The notes beneath the pieces were generated by a model. It was not told where the DNA came from. It ran no database searches and saw nothing but the letters and a program-made list of their open reading frames with translations. A program made the translations under genes and the position numbers. A stretch of 64,000 bases of DNA from Asticcacaulis sp. ZE23SCel15 (GTDB taxonomy: Bacteria > Pseudomonadota > Alphaproteobacteria > Caulobacterales > Caulobacteraceae), in the NCBI RefSeq assembly GCF_030505395.1, contig NZ_CP130044.1, forward strand, positions 1 to 64,000. Direction: 5' to 3'. This document shows positions 42,642 through 54,116 of the stretch, in pieces (position 1 is the first letter of the stretch; every line of letters starts with the position of its first letter).

Positions 42642-44309
42642 CTATTTCAAATTGGCTTCACGCGCGATGTGCAAAACATCGGCCAGCAGTGCCTCGCTTG
42701 TAGGCCATGCGCCCGCGCCCTTACCCGTGACGTACCAGGTTTCATCGTTATCGAGTTCTAGGATCAGGCGGTTCTGCTCGCCCTTGGCCCCGACCAGATA
42801 GTGATCGGCGTCCAGCACCTCAAGCTTCATCGAGGCGTCGATGCCGTCCTCAGTCCGCCAGCACCGCGCCACATAGCGCAGGCCCTTGCCGTCGGGGATG
42901 ATCAGCGAGTCCTCAGTGATCGCGCCGACCTCAAGATGCTTGGGCGTCAGGCCCGGATAGGCAATTTCACGCAACAGTTTCAGTTTCGCGCCAACATCGG
43001 TGCCATCAAGGTCTGCGGTCGAATCCGGCTCGGCAAAGCCCAGACGGCGGGCTTCGTCCATAGCGGCGTCAAAGGTTTTACCGGCCTCGACCTGATCAAT
43101 GACAAAGTTCGAAGTGCCGTTCAAAACACCGCAGAAGCTTTTGATCTTATGGGTTTTGACCGCCCGGCTCAACGCTTCGATGATCGGGGCACCGCCACCG
43201 ACTGAGGCCGAATAGGTCAGCATGGCGCCCGAGGCTTTCGACGCGGCCCGCAACTTATCGCCTGAGGCCGCCACCGCCTGTTTGTTGGCCGAGGTCACCG
43301 ACACACCGGCCTTGAGGAAGGCTTCGAGCAGTTCGGCCGATGGCGACACGCCCGTGCCGACATCGACGAACACATCGACATCCCCCTTGGCAAACGATCG
43401 CGCATCCGAGGTGAATTTGGCAGCCAGCGGATGATCGCGGCGCTTTGAGACATCGCGCACCAACACGCGGTCGATCTCGATCAGGTCATCCCACTCCTGC
43501 GCGCGCTCAAGGAATTTGGCACCGACCCCGCCAGCGCCCATAACGGCGATGCGCAGCTTGCGTTTCAGCGGCACGGCCTTGCGCAGCGATGTTTTGCCCC
43601 CCAACACGGTCTCATAACCCTTGGTCAAGGCGGCGACCTCAACGGTCATGCCGTTGTCCTTGGCGTAGCGCATGGCCTTGTTCTGCACCACCGGATGGGC
43701 GATTTTCAGCGCTTCATCCCAGGCCAGCGCTTCGTATGGCTTGGCGCTGTCACCGACCTGCGCCGGATCAGCGTCATAGACGGCATCAATGTCCTTATAG
43801 AGCTTAACCGGCACATCCAGCGCCTTAGCGATATAAACCGCGGTCAGATCAGACCCGCCGCGCCCCAGCAGAACCGGCTCACCCGAAGCATTTTCGGCCA
43901 CATAGCCCGGCACCACGACCAGATCGAATTTCTCAAGATCACCCTTAAGCACATCGGCATTCACGCCGGTCGGATTGGCATTGAAATGATCGCCCTCTGC
44001 CGTCAGCCCGATTTCGTAGGCCGAGCGAAACTTGGTCACGATGCCCGACCGCTCACAGGCCATAGCCAGAAGCGTCGCGGCCTTCATCTCACCCGTCGCC
44101 AAAAGGTGCGGCGTGGCCGATGAGGTCGAAGCCTGCGTGTAGGAAACCGCCAGCCGCATAAGCTGATCGGTGTCGCCCTTAAAGGCAGAAACCACGGCGA
44201 TAATCTTATGGGCATCGCGCACATACCGATAAATTTCAGCCACCGCCCGGTGCAGCGCACCCTCAGACGTCAGGACTGAACCGCCGAATTTCACAACAAG
44301 GGTAGACAT
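42642..44309 (-). CDS. Fused aspartokinase-homoserine dehydrogenase without ACT domains
   Basis: A 555-residue fusion. Residues 4-230 are an aspartokinase catalytic domain (VVKFGGSVL, VVSAFKGDTD, LLGRGGSDLTAV). Residues 252-555 are homoserine dehydrogenase: NAD site VMGAGGVGAKF, ANKQAV, GVLNGTSNFV, and GFAEPDSTADLDGTDVGAKLKLL. ThrA-type enzymes (about 810-820 residues) carry ACT regulatory domains between these parts; only about 20 residues lie here, so feedback by threonine or lysine through ACT is unlikely. It would convert aspartate to aspartyl phosphate, and aspartate semialdehyde to homoserine for methionine or threonine. ATG 44309 is chosen over an upstream start. Confidence 0.9.
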   Translation of the reverse strand: MSTLVVKFGGSVLTSEGALHRAVAEIYRYVRDAHKIIAVVSAFKGDTDQLMRLAVSYTQASTSSATPHLLATGEMKAATLLAMACERSGIVTKFRSAYEIGLTAEGDHFNANPTGVNADVLKGDLEKFDLVVVPGYVAENASGEPVLLGRGGSDLTAVYIAKALDVPVKLYKDIDAVYDADPAQVGDSAKPYEALAWDEALKIAHPVVQNKAMRYAKDNGMTVEVAALTKGYETVLGGKTSLRKAVPLKRKLRIAVMGAGGVGAKFLERAQEWDDLIEIDRVLVRDVSKRRDHPLAAKFTSDARSFAKGDVDVFVDVGTGVSPSAELLEAFLKAGVSVTSANKQAVAASGDKLRAASKASGAMLTYSASVGGGAPIIEALSRAVKTHKIKSFCGVLNGTSNFVIDQVEAGKTFDAAMDEARRLGFAEPDSTADLDGTDVGAKLKLLREIAYPGLTPKHLEVGAITEDSLIIPDGKGLRYVARCWRTEDGIDASMKLEVLDADHYLVGAKGEQNRLILELDNDETWYVTGKGAGAWPTSEALLADVLHIAREANLK

Positions 44310-44482
44310 ATCAAAGTTCCGATCATGAGTTTGCGCCCATACGGCAGGCGACAAATTTTAAGAGTTAAGGCTTGCGTGGTTATAAGACCTGACCCGAAAT
44401 TCAAAGGAAAAAGATAAGCCACCCGGCAAATTGTGTTATGGCGATCATATAACGCACCCAATTGGTTTCAAAAGAAATTTTC

Positions 44483-45406
44483 GTGTCATCGGTTCCCGTC
44501 ACCCCTGCTGCTTCCGCCTCGCTCAAAGCCTATGGGTTTTTAGCAACCGCGGGTCTGTTGTGGGCGGGCAATACGGTGGCGGGCAAGATGGCTGTCGGCC
44601 ATATCGATCCGGTCACGTTGAGTACCCTGCGCTGGTTCAGTGCTTTTTGCCTGATAGCCGCCTTTTCAGTTAAGCCCCTACGCCTCGACTGGCCGAAAAT
44701 CCGCAGCCACTGGCCGTTGCTGCTGGGTTATGGGGCGGCGGGGTTTGGACTGTTCAATATTGTGCTCTATTCGGCGCTTAGCCTGACCTCAGCCACCAAT
44801 GTGGTGATTGAACACGCGGCCATGCCCGCCGTTATTTTCGCGCTCAACTACGCCATATTCCGGGCGCGGGCCAGTGTGGCCCAGATCGCCGGATTCAGCC
44901 TGACCCTGTTTGGGGTTCTGGTCACGGCCAGCCACGGCGACCTGATGTCACTGATCCACCTGAACCTCAATCGCGGCGATGCCCTGATGGGGCTGTGCGT
45001 CCTTTTATATGCCGGATACACCATTGCCTTGCGCTTCAAGCCCGACATCCACTGGCAAAGCCTGATGGCGGTCTCAGCCCTTGGGGCTGTGCTGGCCTGC
45101 CTACCGGCCTTGGCTCTGCAAGGGATGGCGGGCAAGATCGTCTGGCCCGATGCCACCGGCTGGGCGATTGTAGGCTACACCGCGCTTCTGCCCGCTCTGG
45201 TGGCGCAGGTCGCCTATGTGTGGGGCGTCGAACTGATCGGCGCCAACCGAGCAGGCCTGTTTATCAACCTGATCCCTATTTTTGGCGTCGGGTTATCGGT
45301 GCTGATTTTGCGTGAACCCTTGCACGGCTTTCACTTTGTGGCTCTGGCACTTGTGTGTGCGGGGATTACGCTGGCCGAACTGGGACGTCCTAAATTAGCG
45401 GCCTAA
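44483..45406 (+). CDS. DMT-family (EamA) transporter
   Basis: Drug/metabolite exporter of 307 residues with ten membrane helices in two EamA repeats: GLLWAGNTVAGKMAV begins the first and MGLCVLLYAGYTIALRFKP the second, with the typical ALLPALVAQVAYVWGVELIGANRAGLFINLIPIFGV near the end. Substrate unknown; such proteins often export amino acids or metabolites. The frame opens at TTG 44462; I chose GTG 44483. It is divergent from the aspartokinase fusion, and its stop overlaps the convergent gene by 12 nt. Confidence 0.88.
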   Translation: MSSVPVTPAASASLKAYGFLATAGLLWAGNTVAGKMAVGHIDPVTLSTLRWFSAFCLIAAFSVKPLRLDWPKIRSHWPLLLGYGAAGFGLFNIVLYSALSLTSATNVVIEHAAMPAVIFALNYAIFRARASVAQIAGFSLTLFGVLVTASHGDLMSLIHLNLNRGDALMGLCVLLYAGYTIALRFKPDIHWQSLMAVSALGAVLACLPALALQGMAGKIVWPDATGWAIVGYTALLPALVAQVAYVWGVELIGANRAGLFINLIPIFGVGLSVLILREPLHGFHFVALALVCAGITLAELGRPKLAA

Positions 45407-45904
45407 CAGGCGATTGCGAAACCCTTGCGGTGCGTTCGGGCCCAGCCAGATATTGAAAAAGGCCCGGCTAAACTCGGCATCCCTGATCGTGCCCAGCAGC
45501 TTGCCGCCGCTGTAAAACAGCGCATGACCGCTGGCATCACGTATTCCCGTAATACTGGCCCCCTTAGATACATCCGGAAAAATCACCGTCATCTGCTCAC
45601 GCCAGCGATTGAGCTTATCGGCATTCACGCCCTGCTTCTGGATTTCCTTGACCGAATTATCTGTGATAGACTTGCCCTTGATATTCCTGAGATATTCAAG
45701 CTTTAGCGCAAATGGCCCAGAGGCATTATACCGGCTCTGGGGCGCATACAGGGTGGCATCAAATATATCGAACCCCAGATGGCTGTAGCGGCCCGATCCG
45801 ACCTTTTTCGCGTTCGGTACGTGTTTGAGAACATCCTGCGTTTCGGCCTGAGCCCCAAAGGCCGAAACGGCAAGACATGAAGCGATAAAATAGCGGCGGT
45901 GCAT
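45395..45904 (-). CDS. Exported chalcone-isomerase-like protein
   Basis: A 169-residue periplasmic protein. A signal peptide (RRYFIASCLAVSAFGAQA) is followed by a chalcone-isomerase-like fold: GSGRYSHLGFDIFDATLYAP, LEYLRNIKGKSITDNSVKEI and SRAFFNIWLGPNAP. The bacterial branch generally lacks isomerase activity and may bind fatty acids or other lipids (family knowledge). The 3' end overlaps the DMT gene by 12 nt on the opposite strand. Confidence 0.88.
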   Translation of the reverse strand: MHRRYFIASCLAVSAFGAQAETQDVLKHVPNAKKVGSGRYSHLGFDIFDATLYAPQSRYNASGPFALKLEYLRNIKGKSITDNSVKEIQKQGVNADKLNRWREQMTVIFPDVSKGASITGIRDASGHALFYSGGKLLGTIRDAEFSRAFFNIWLGPNAPQGFRNRLLGR

Positions 45905-45993
45905 TGAGATGGCCCTTTTGGTCTGATCTTTGGTGTCCCGTCAGGTTTGTCTACGCCGCCTGTCTGCCTGCGGATCACTGTTCGCGCATAGTC

Positions 45994-46024
45994 AAAGGGC
46001 GCGGTCTTTAAAACCGCGCCCTTT
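45994..46024. terminator. Hairpin between the chalcone-isomerase-like gene and czcA
   Basis: AAAGGGCGCGGT (45994-46005) and ACCGCGCCCTTT (46013-46024) form a 12-bp stem with a 7-nt loop. It lies 5 nt after the czcA stop on the minus strand and probably ends the efflux operon; the U-tract is short. Confidence 0.75.
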
Positions 46025-46028
46025 ACTG

Positions 46029-49178
<3,150 letters not shown>

Positions 49179-50441
49179 CTAGTGATCATGGCTCGCGCCG
49201 GATTTTTCGATGTCCGCGCGGATAAGGAAGGCGCCCTTGACGACATAGGTTTCACCGGGGTCAAGCCCGCCCAAAACCTCGGTCCATTCCGGTGTCTTTC
49301 GGCCCACCTTAATCATGCGGACTTCATAGACATTGCCGACCTTGGCGTAGACCACCGGCATATCGCGGAAGGTCTGGATGGCTTCGGTACGCACCGCCAG
49401 AGGCACGCCCTGCTCGCCCGTAAAGAAGCTGCCTTCGATGCCAAGACCTGAGCGGAACACCCCGTCGCCACCCGGCAAATGGACATGAGCCATGATGGTC
49501 TGGGTGGCTTCGTTGACGCTGGGCAGAATGGCCTCGACCTCAGCCATGAGTATATGAGACCGGTCCAGTGCGCGCACCTCGACCTTTTGCCCCACCCGCA
49601 CCTTTTCGGCATCGCGTGGAAACAGGAAGAACTCGGCATGCAGCGCGTTGGGGTCGGCAATGACATAGAGCGGGGCGTCATAGGCCACGCCGCCGACATT
49701 GGCGTTCTTCTCAATGACGACACCTGAAATGGGGGCCGGAATGGCATAGGTTTGCAGGCTTTCGCTTGATTCAACGCGGGCGATGATCTGACCCTTGCGC
49801 ACGCTTTGGCCCAGTTCCACCGTCATGGCCATGATCCGGCCGGGATACCAGGCGCGCACTTCGCTTCGGCCTTCGGGCTTGGTCTCCACGCGTCCGGACA
49901 GATCGATCCGATCAATCAGCGTGGCGGGTCCGGCCTGTTCCAGCGTAATCCCGGCGGTCGTGGCCGCTTCGGGGCTAATGGTCGTGCGCCCCTCATAGGA
50001 CGCGTAAGCCCAAGCGTAAGCCTTGTCGCGATAACGGGCGTCGATGCGCACATCAAAGGAATGAGGCTCCTCAACCACGCCCTGCCCGCGCAGATAATCC
50101 TCTTGCGGCTGGAAGGTAAAACTATCGACCTTACCGCCCAGTCGGGTGAGACGGGTCATGACGGTAACGGCGTTTGGCGCCACGGGCTTATCCTGCCAAT
50201 AGGGATAAAAGCGGAATTCCGGCTCAACACCACTTTCGTAGATGGTCACTTCCAGCGAAAAATCGCCAGTGCGCAGCAGGCGACCATTGTGCGGCCCGCG
50301 CTCAAAGTCGTCTTCGCCCCCGTCAGCGTGACCATGATCATCTTCGGGTTTTGACTTACCGCAGGCGACAAGCCCTATGGCGGACAGACTGGCCGCACCC
50401 AGCAGCCAGAAGCGGCGGGATTGATTGAGATTATATGTCAT
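49179..50441 (-). CDS. czcB: CzcB-type efflux periplasmic adaptor
   Basis: Membrane-fusion protein, 420 residues, linking CzcA to CzcC. A signal sequence with lipobox LVAC is followed by a His/Asp-rich stretch (DDHGHADGGEDDFERGPHNGR) that probably binds metal. The barrel-sandwich halves are GRIMAMTVELGQSVRKGQIIARV and YAIPAPISGVVIEKNANVGG, followed by beta-barrel and membrane-proximal domains; the protein ends SHDH. Its start overlaps the czcC stop by 4 nt. Confidence 0.93.
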   Translation of the reverse strand: MTYNLNQSRRFWLLGAASLSAIGLVACGKSKPEDDHGHADGGEDDFERGPHNGRLLRTGDFSLEVTIYESGVEPEFRFYPYWQDKPVAPNAVTVMTRLTRLGGKVDSFTFQPQEDYLRGQGVVEEPHSFDVRIDARYRDKAYAWAYASYEGRTTISPEAATTAGITLEQAGPATLIDRIDLSGRVETKPEGRSEVRAWYPGRIMAMTVELGQSVRKGQIIARVESSESLQTYAIPAPISGVVIEKNANVGGVAYDAPLYVIADPNALHAEFFLFPRDAEKVRVGQKVEVRALDRSHILMAEVEAILPSVNEATQTIMAHVHLPGGDGVFRSGLGIEGSFFTGEQGVPLAVRTEAIQTFRDMPVVYAKVGNVYEVRMIKVGRKTPEWTEVLGGLDPGETYVVKGAFLIRADIEKSGASHDH

Positions 50442-51733
50442 TGGGCAGCCTCCACGTCAGGCAGCAGGGCCAGCCACTTGCCGCTCAGACGATCGCGATT
50501 AATTTGTTCGATATGAAATTGTTTCAGAACCTCAAGGCGGCGGGCCTTGGCGGTCATCAGGGTTTGTTGAGTCCCGATCACGTCGCGATAGGTAAAGCCG
50601 CCACGCACAAAGCCTTCGCGTACCTGCCTCAGTGCGGTTTCAGCCTGCGGGATGACCTCAGACTTGATGCGCTCGGCTTCGTGCGCCAGATCAGCCATGC
50701 GCAGGGTGGCAGCGGTGATGTCACGCTGCCGATAGCGCTCGGCCACTTCGATGTCAGCCGATGCCGCCTCAGAGTCCGCGCGAGCCCGATCGATATGGCC
50801 CCGATAGGCGTCATTGCGATTGAGCGGTATAGACCCGCCAATGATAAAGGCCACGGCGCCATCCCCCTGAAAATGGCGGATACCGGCCGAGACGGTCGCA
50901 TCCTGCACCCGGCGCGTCGTCTCCACCCGAACCTGAGCCGCAGATAGCCGCTGACGCGCCCGCAAGACCTCGATGTCCGGCGTTTCCAGCAGGGTGGGCT
51001 CAGAGATCACCGGGGTGTCTTCAAGCCATTTGGCCTCAAGCTCAAACTCCGCCGCCCCGCCCCACAGGGCCGCCAGTTGGGTTTTAAGCTGGCGAACCTT
51101 AGCCGCCGCCTGATCATGGGCAATCCGGGCGGTCGCCACCTCAGTCTCAGCCAGAGAGCCCGCAAACAACGGATCGCGCGCCGCCGTAACCCTCCGGCGG
51201 ATTTCGGCCTGCGACTGTTCAGCCAGCTTCAACCGCTGACCGGCGAGCTCCGTTTCAGCCTCAGCCACCACTGCCTCAACCCACAGTCTTTGCGCGGCAG
51301 TCATCGCTTCCCAGGTCCGGACACGGCCTTCGGCGCGCGCCAGATCTTTTTCCGCCGACGCGGCCCAGATGCGGGCCTCACGCTTGGATTTACGCTCTAA
51401 CGGTTGCTGATAGCTGAGCGTGGTTTCGGCCTGACTGAGACCGCTATAGGGCCCGGAGCCCAGCACATTTTCGGCCTCAAGCCCGACACTGGGGTTTGGC
51501 CGTACACCGGCCTGACGAATACCCGCCTCGGTCGCCGCCAGTCGTTTTTGTGTGGCCATCGCCGCCGGATCGGACTGAGCCGCCCGCGACATAGCCACAG
51601 ATAAGGGAAGCGTTTCGGCCTGTGCCATCGCACTCAGGCAAAGGCCCGCGCACAGAACCGCAGGCAGGGTCAATCCGGCCACGCGGCCAGACGCCATCAG
51701 GACACCGAACCGGTGCCGCTTGGAAAATATCAT
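50438..51733 (-). CDS. czcC: CzcC-type outer-membrane efflux channel
   Basis: TolC-family protein of 431 residues. A signal peptide (VAGLTLPAVLCAGLCLSAMAQA) is followed by two repeats of long helical hairpins and short barrel strands: ANPSVGLEAEN-like RPNPSVGLEAENVLG and ISAGIRHFQGDGAVAFIIGGSIPLNRND. SQAETTLSYQQPLERKSKREAR is typical of the CzcC branch. It is first of the core czcCBA genes and overlaps czcB by 4 nt. Confidence 0.92.
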   Translation of the reverse strand: MIFSKRHRFGVLMASGRVAGLTLPAVLCAGLCLSAMAQAETLPLSVAMSRAAQSDPAAMATQKRLAATEAGIRQAGVRPNPSVGLEAENVLGSGPYSGLSQAETTLSYQQPLERKSKREARIWAASAEKDLARAEGRVRTWEAMTAAQRLWVEAVVAEAETELAGQRLKLAEQSQAEIRRRVTAARDPLFAGSLAETEVATARIAHDQAAAKVRQLKTQLAALWGGAAEFELEAKWLEDTPVISEPTLLETPDIEVLRARQRLSAAQVRVETTRRVQDATVSAGIRHFQGDGAVAFIIGGSIPLNRNDAYRGHIDRARADSEAASADIEVAERYRQRDITAATLRMADLAHEAERIKSEVIPQAETALRQVREGFVRGGFTYRDVIGTQQTLMTAKARRLEVLKQFHIEQINRDRLSGKWLALLPDVEAAQ

Positions 51734-51799
51734 GATGAAAAGCTTTCGCGAAGGTCTGAAATGATGCGCTCAATCGGCGCATGACGTTACAGGAACGGT

Positions 51800-52195
51800 T
51801 CAGACTCGCGGCGGCTGGTCCGGCATATGGGGGATATGTCCGGCGGGGACAGCCGTAGCCGCAGGCTTCAGATCGGCGACCGTGGCCAATATGGTTTGTG
51901 GTATTTCACTACGTCGCTCAAGCGGCGGCGTCGGCACATCGCCGCTGTGGTGGTGATGCAGATCAAAGCCATCATGGATATGTTCCGGCGGCTCCACATG
52001 GCTGTGGCAGTCATCCGCAGCGCAGGTTTCAACCCAGCCGCCATCGGCCAGCTTCACATCACCACTGGCCGCATGGCGGATATCCAGGGTGGCATTCTGC
52101 ATCGACACAAAGCCCGCATTCAGAACCGCTGCCATGCACAGTAAAGTACACAGCGCCACGACACGTTTTGAGAAGGTGCGTAAGCTCTGGATCAT
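51800..52195 (-). CDS. CzcI-like His-rich periplasmic protein
   Basis: A 131-residue exported protein. A signal-like hydrophobic N-terminus (RVVALCTLLCMAAVLNAGFV) is followed by a Cys/His-rich region: CAADDCHSHVEPPEHIHDGF and LHHHHSG, then a Pro-rich tail with GHIPHMPDQ. The cluster suggests metal binding. Its position ahead of czcC matches CzcI, a small regulator/metal-binder of czc operons; identity by sequence is not certain. Confidence 0.7.
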   Translation of the reverse strand: MIQSLRTFSKRVVALCTLLCMAAVLNAGFVSMQNATLDIRHAASGDVKLADGGWVETCAADDCHSHVEPPEHIHDGFDLHHHHSGDVPTPPLERRSEIPQTILATVADLKPAATAVPAGHIPHMPDQPPRV

Positions 52196-52206
52196 TGGTG
52201 TTAGCC

Positions 52207-52224
52207 TTAGCCTGTTTCGGCTAA
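52207..52224. promoter_or_regulatory. Small dyad upstream of the czcI-like gene
   Basis: TTAGCC-TGTTTC-GGCTAA, a perfect 6-bp dyad, sits in the 53-nt gap between the aldehyde dehydrogenase stop and the czcI-like start. It could be an operator for a metal sensor or a small hairpin; no sensor gene is in the window. Confidence 0.3.
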
Positions 52225-52248
52225 CGAATGAAGCTGTTATCTTATCCG

Positions 52249-53778
52249 CTATTTCAACCCGTCCGGCAATAGCCCCTGCGGTACATTCTGATAGCTGACC
52301 GGCCGCAGGAACCGTCGGATGGCGCTGGTGCCGACCGAGGTTGAGCGGCTGTCGGACGTGGCCGGAAACGGGCCGCCGTGCACCATGGCCGGACTGACCT
52401 CAACCCCGGTCGGCCAGCCATTAACCACCAGTCGCCCGACCTTAAGCTCCAGCACCTCCATAACTGTGCGCGCCAGTTCCGTGTCGCCAGGCTCCAGATG
52501 CAGGGTGCCGACCAGATGCCCTTCAAGGCTTTCGGTCACCTGCATCATCTCATCCACACTATCACAGCGGACAATGATCGATGAGGCGCCAAACACTTCG
52601 TGGCTCAGCGCCGGGTCATTCAGAAACGCTTTGGCAGTGGTCGAGAATATTGCCCCCGGCGTGCAGTTGATCTTGCCGGTTTCGATGCCGCGAGCCTCTA
52701 GCACGACATAGGCGTGTTCGGCAAAGGCCGCGAGCCCGTTGGCATAGTTGGCGTGGATACCTGCCGTCAGCATGGGCATGGCCTTGACCTGGCCAAGCGT
52801 CGCCGAGGCCGAAGCTACAAAGCGATCCAGCGCCGGACTTTGCAGGGCAATGACGATACCCGGATTGGTACAAAGCTGTCCGCCGGATACAGTCAGCGAC
52901 GCGACATAGTCCTCACCAATGGTCTCAGCCCGCGCCTCAAGCGCTGCAGGCAGCATATAGACCGGATTGACGCTGCTCATTTCGGCATAGACCGGAATCG
53001 GCTCAGGCCGCGCCGCCGCCAGCCCCACCAGAGCCATGCCGCCACCGCGTGAGCCCGTAAAGCCGACCGCCTTGATGCGCGGATGCTTCACCAGCGCCAC
53101 ACCGGCATCAATCCCGCCGGTCAGTAGCGAAAACACCCCTTCGGGCAGGTTAAGCTCGGCCACAGCCGCCTGAATGGCGCGACCAACCATCTCACTGGTG
53201 CCGGGGTGAGCGGGATGGCCCTTGACGATCACCGGACACCCAGCCGCCAGCGCCGAGGCCGTATCCCCACCGGCCACCGAAAAGGCCAGCGGGAAATTGC
53301 TGGAGCCAAACACCGCCACCGGCCCCAGCGCCACCTGACGCAGGCGCAGGTCAGGCTTTGGGAACGGCAGCCGCTCAGGCCGCGCCGGATCAATCGTGTA
53401 GTCGAGGAACTGTTCTTCGCGCACGACATGGGCGAAGAACCGAAGCTGAAACACCGTCCGGTCGCGCTCCAGCACCACCCGTACTTTGGGAATGGCGGTT
53501 TCCAGATGAACCCGATCGATAAGCTCATAACCCAGAGCGACGAGTTTTTGCGCGATCAACAGCAAAAACTGTGAACGTACATCCGGCGAAGTCCGCCTAA
53601 AAACTCCAAACGCCTGCCAGGCCAGTTCGGCGGCCTGATCGACATCCGCCGAACTGGCCTCAACAAACCTTGGTTCCAGCACCTCACCCGTGGCGGAATT
53701 GACCGCCCACGGCTGGCGCTCAGGCCGAGCTATGGTGCGGGCGCCGATCAGAAGATCGCCAGTCAGTGGAGTGGTCAT
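52249..53778 (-). CDS. NADP-dependent aldehyde dehydrogenase, ketoglutarate-semialdehyde type
   Basis: A 509-residue ALDH. The general base glutamate lies in PVYAEMSSVNPVYMLP, the catalytic cysteine in VSGGQLCTNPG, and the cofactor region is GSRGGGMALV. The layout matches the alpha-ketoglutaric semialdehyde dehydrogenase group that ends sugar-acid and hydroxyproline pathways. No sugar pathway gene is nearby; it sits directly upstream of the metal-efflux genes on the same strand. GGAG lies 6 nt before ATG 53778; the GTG at 53793 is less likely. Confidence 0.9.
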   Translation of the reverse strand: MTTPLTGDLLIGARTIARPERQPWAVNSATGEVLEPRFVEASSADVDQAAELAWQAFGVFRRTSPDVRSQFLLLIAQKLVALGYELIDRVHLETAIPKVRVVLERDRTVFQLRFFAHVVREEQFLDYTIDPARPERLPFPKPDLRLRQVALGPVAVFGSSNFPLAFSVAGGDTASALAAGCPVIVKGHPAHPGTSEMVGRAIQAAVAELNLPEGVFSLLTGGIDAGVALVKHPRIKAVGFTGSRGGGMALVGLAAARPEPIPVYAEMSSVNPVYMLPAALEARAETIGEDYVASLTVSGGQLCTNPGIVIALQSPALDRFVASASATLGQVKAMPMLTAGIHANYANGLAAFAEHAYVVLEARGIETGKINCTPGAIFSTTAKAFLNDPALSHEVFGASSIIVRCDSVDEMMQVTESLEGHLVGTLHLEPGDTELARTVMEVLELKVGRLVVNGWPTGVEVSPAMVHGGPFPATSDSRSTSVGTSAIRRFLRPVSYQNVPQGLLPDGLK

Positions 53779-53897
53779 GATCATCTCCGGCACTGCGGTA
53801 TTATTAAGCGCCTAACATGGCCCTGCGCCTTAAAGCAATCAAGATGGCCACATATCCCCCTTGACGGTTTTATAGAAAATACGGCATAGGAAACCTA

Positions 53898-54007
53898 CTC
53901 ATCGAGACCAGCCGAGGGACAGGCCCATTGACGCTGGGGCAACCGCTTTTCCATTCGTGGGATCGCATGGTGCCAACTCCTGCGAAGATTTATCTTCGAC
54001 AGATGAG
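53898..54007 (+). promoter_or_regulatory. SAM-I (S-box) riboswitch aptamer
   Basis: A 110-nt leader matching the S-box core in order: P1 5' strand CTCATC (53898-53903), GAGGGA, GGCCC, TGA, GGCAACC, then GGTGCCAACTCCTGCG, a hairpin (CGAAGAT-TTATCTTCG) and GACAGATGAG, whose GATGAG (54002-54007) closes P1 perfectly. It lies ~110 nt before the metX-like ATG. The expression platform is not obvious: AAGACG...CGTCTT (54011-54016 with its partner near 54040-54045) could form an alternative stem, but no U-run follows, so control may act on translation. SAM binding should shut down methionine synthesis. Confidence 0.9.
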
Positions 54008-54116
54008 AGGAAGACGCCACGCGCCGTCTGCGGCAGAGCCGTCTTATCTTCTCACCCGTCATGATAATTTTCTGGTCGCGATTGAGCCCGTTTTGCTTGA
54101 TGCCCATATGGATGAC

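Noticed and set aside
53928-54116. Upstream extension of the metX frame to a TTG at 53928.
   Set aside because: It would translate through the riboswitch aptamer; the encoded stretch is unlike any MetX N-terminus.
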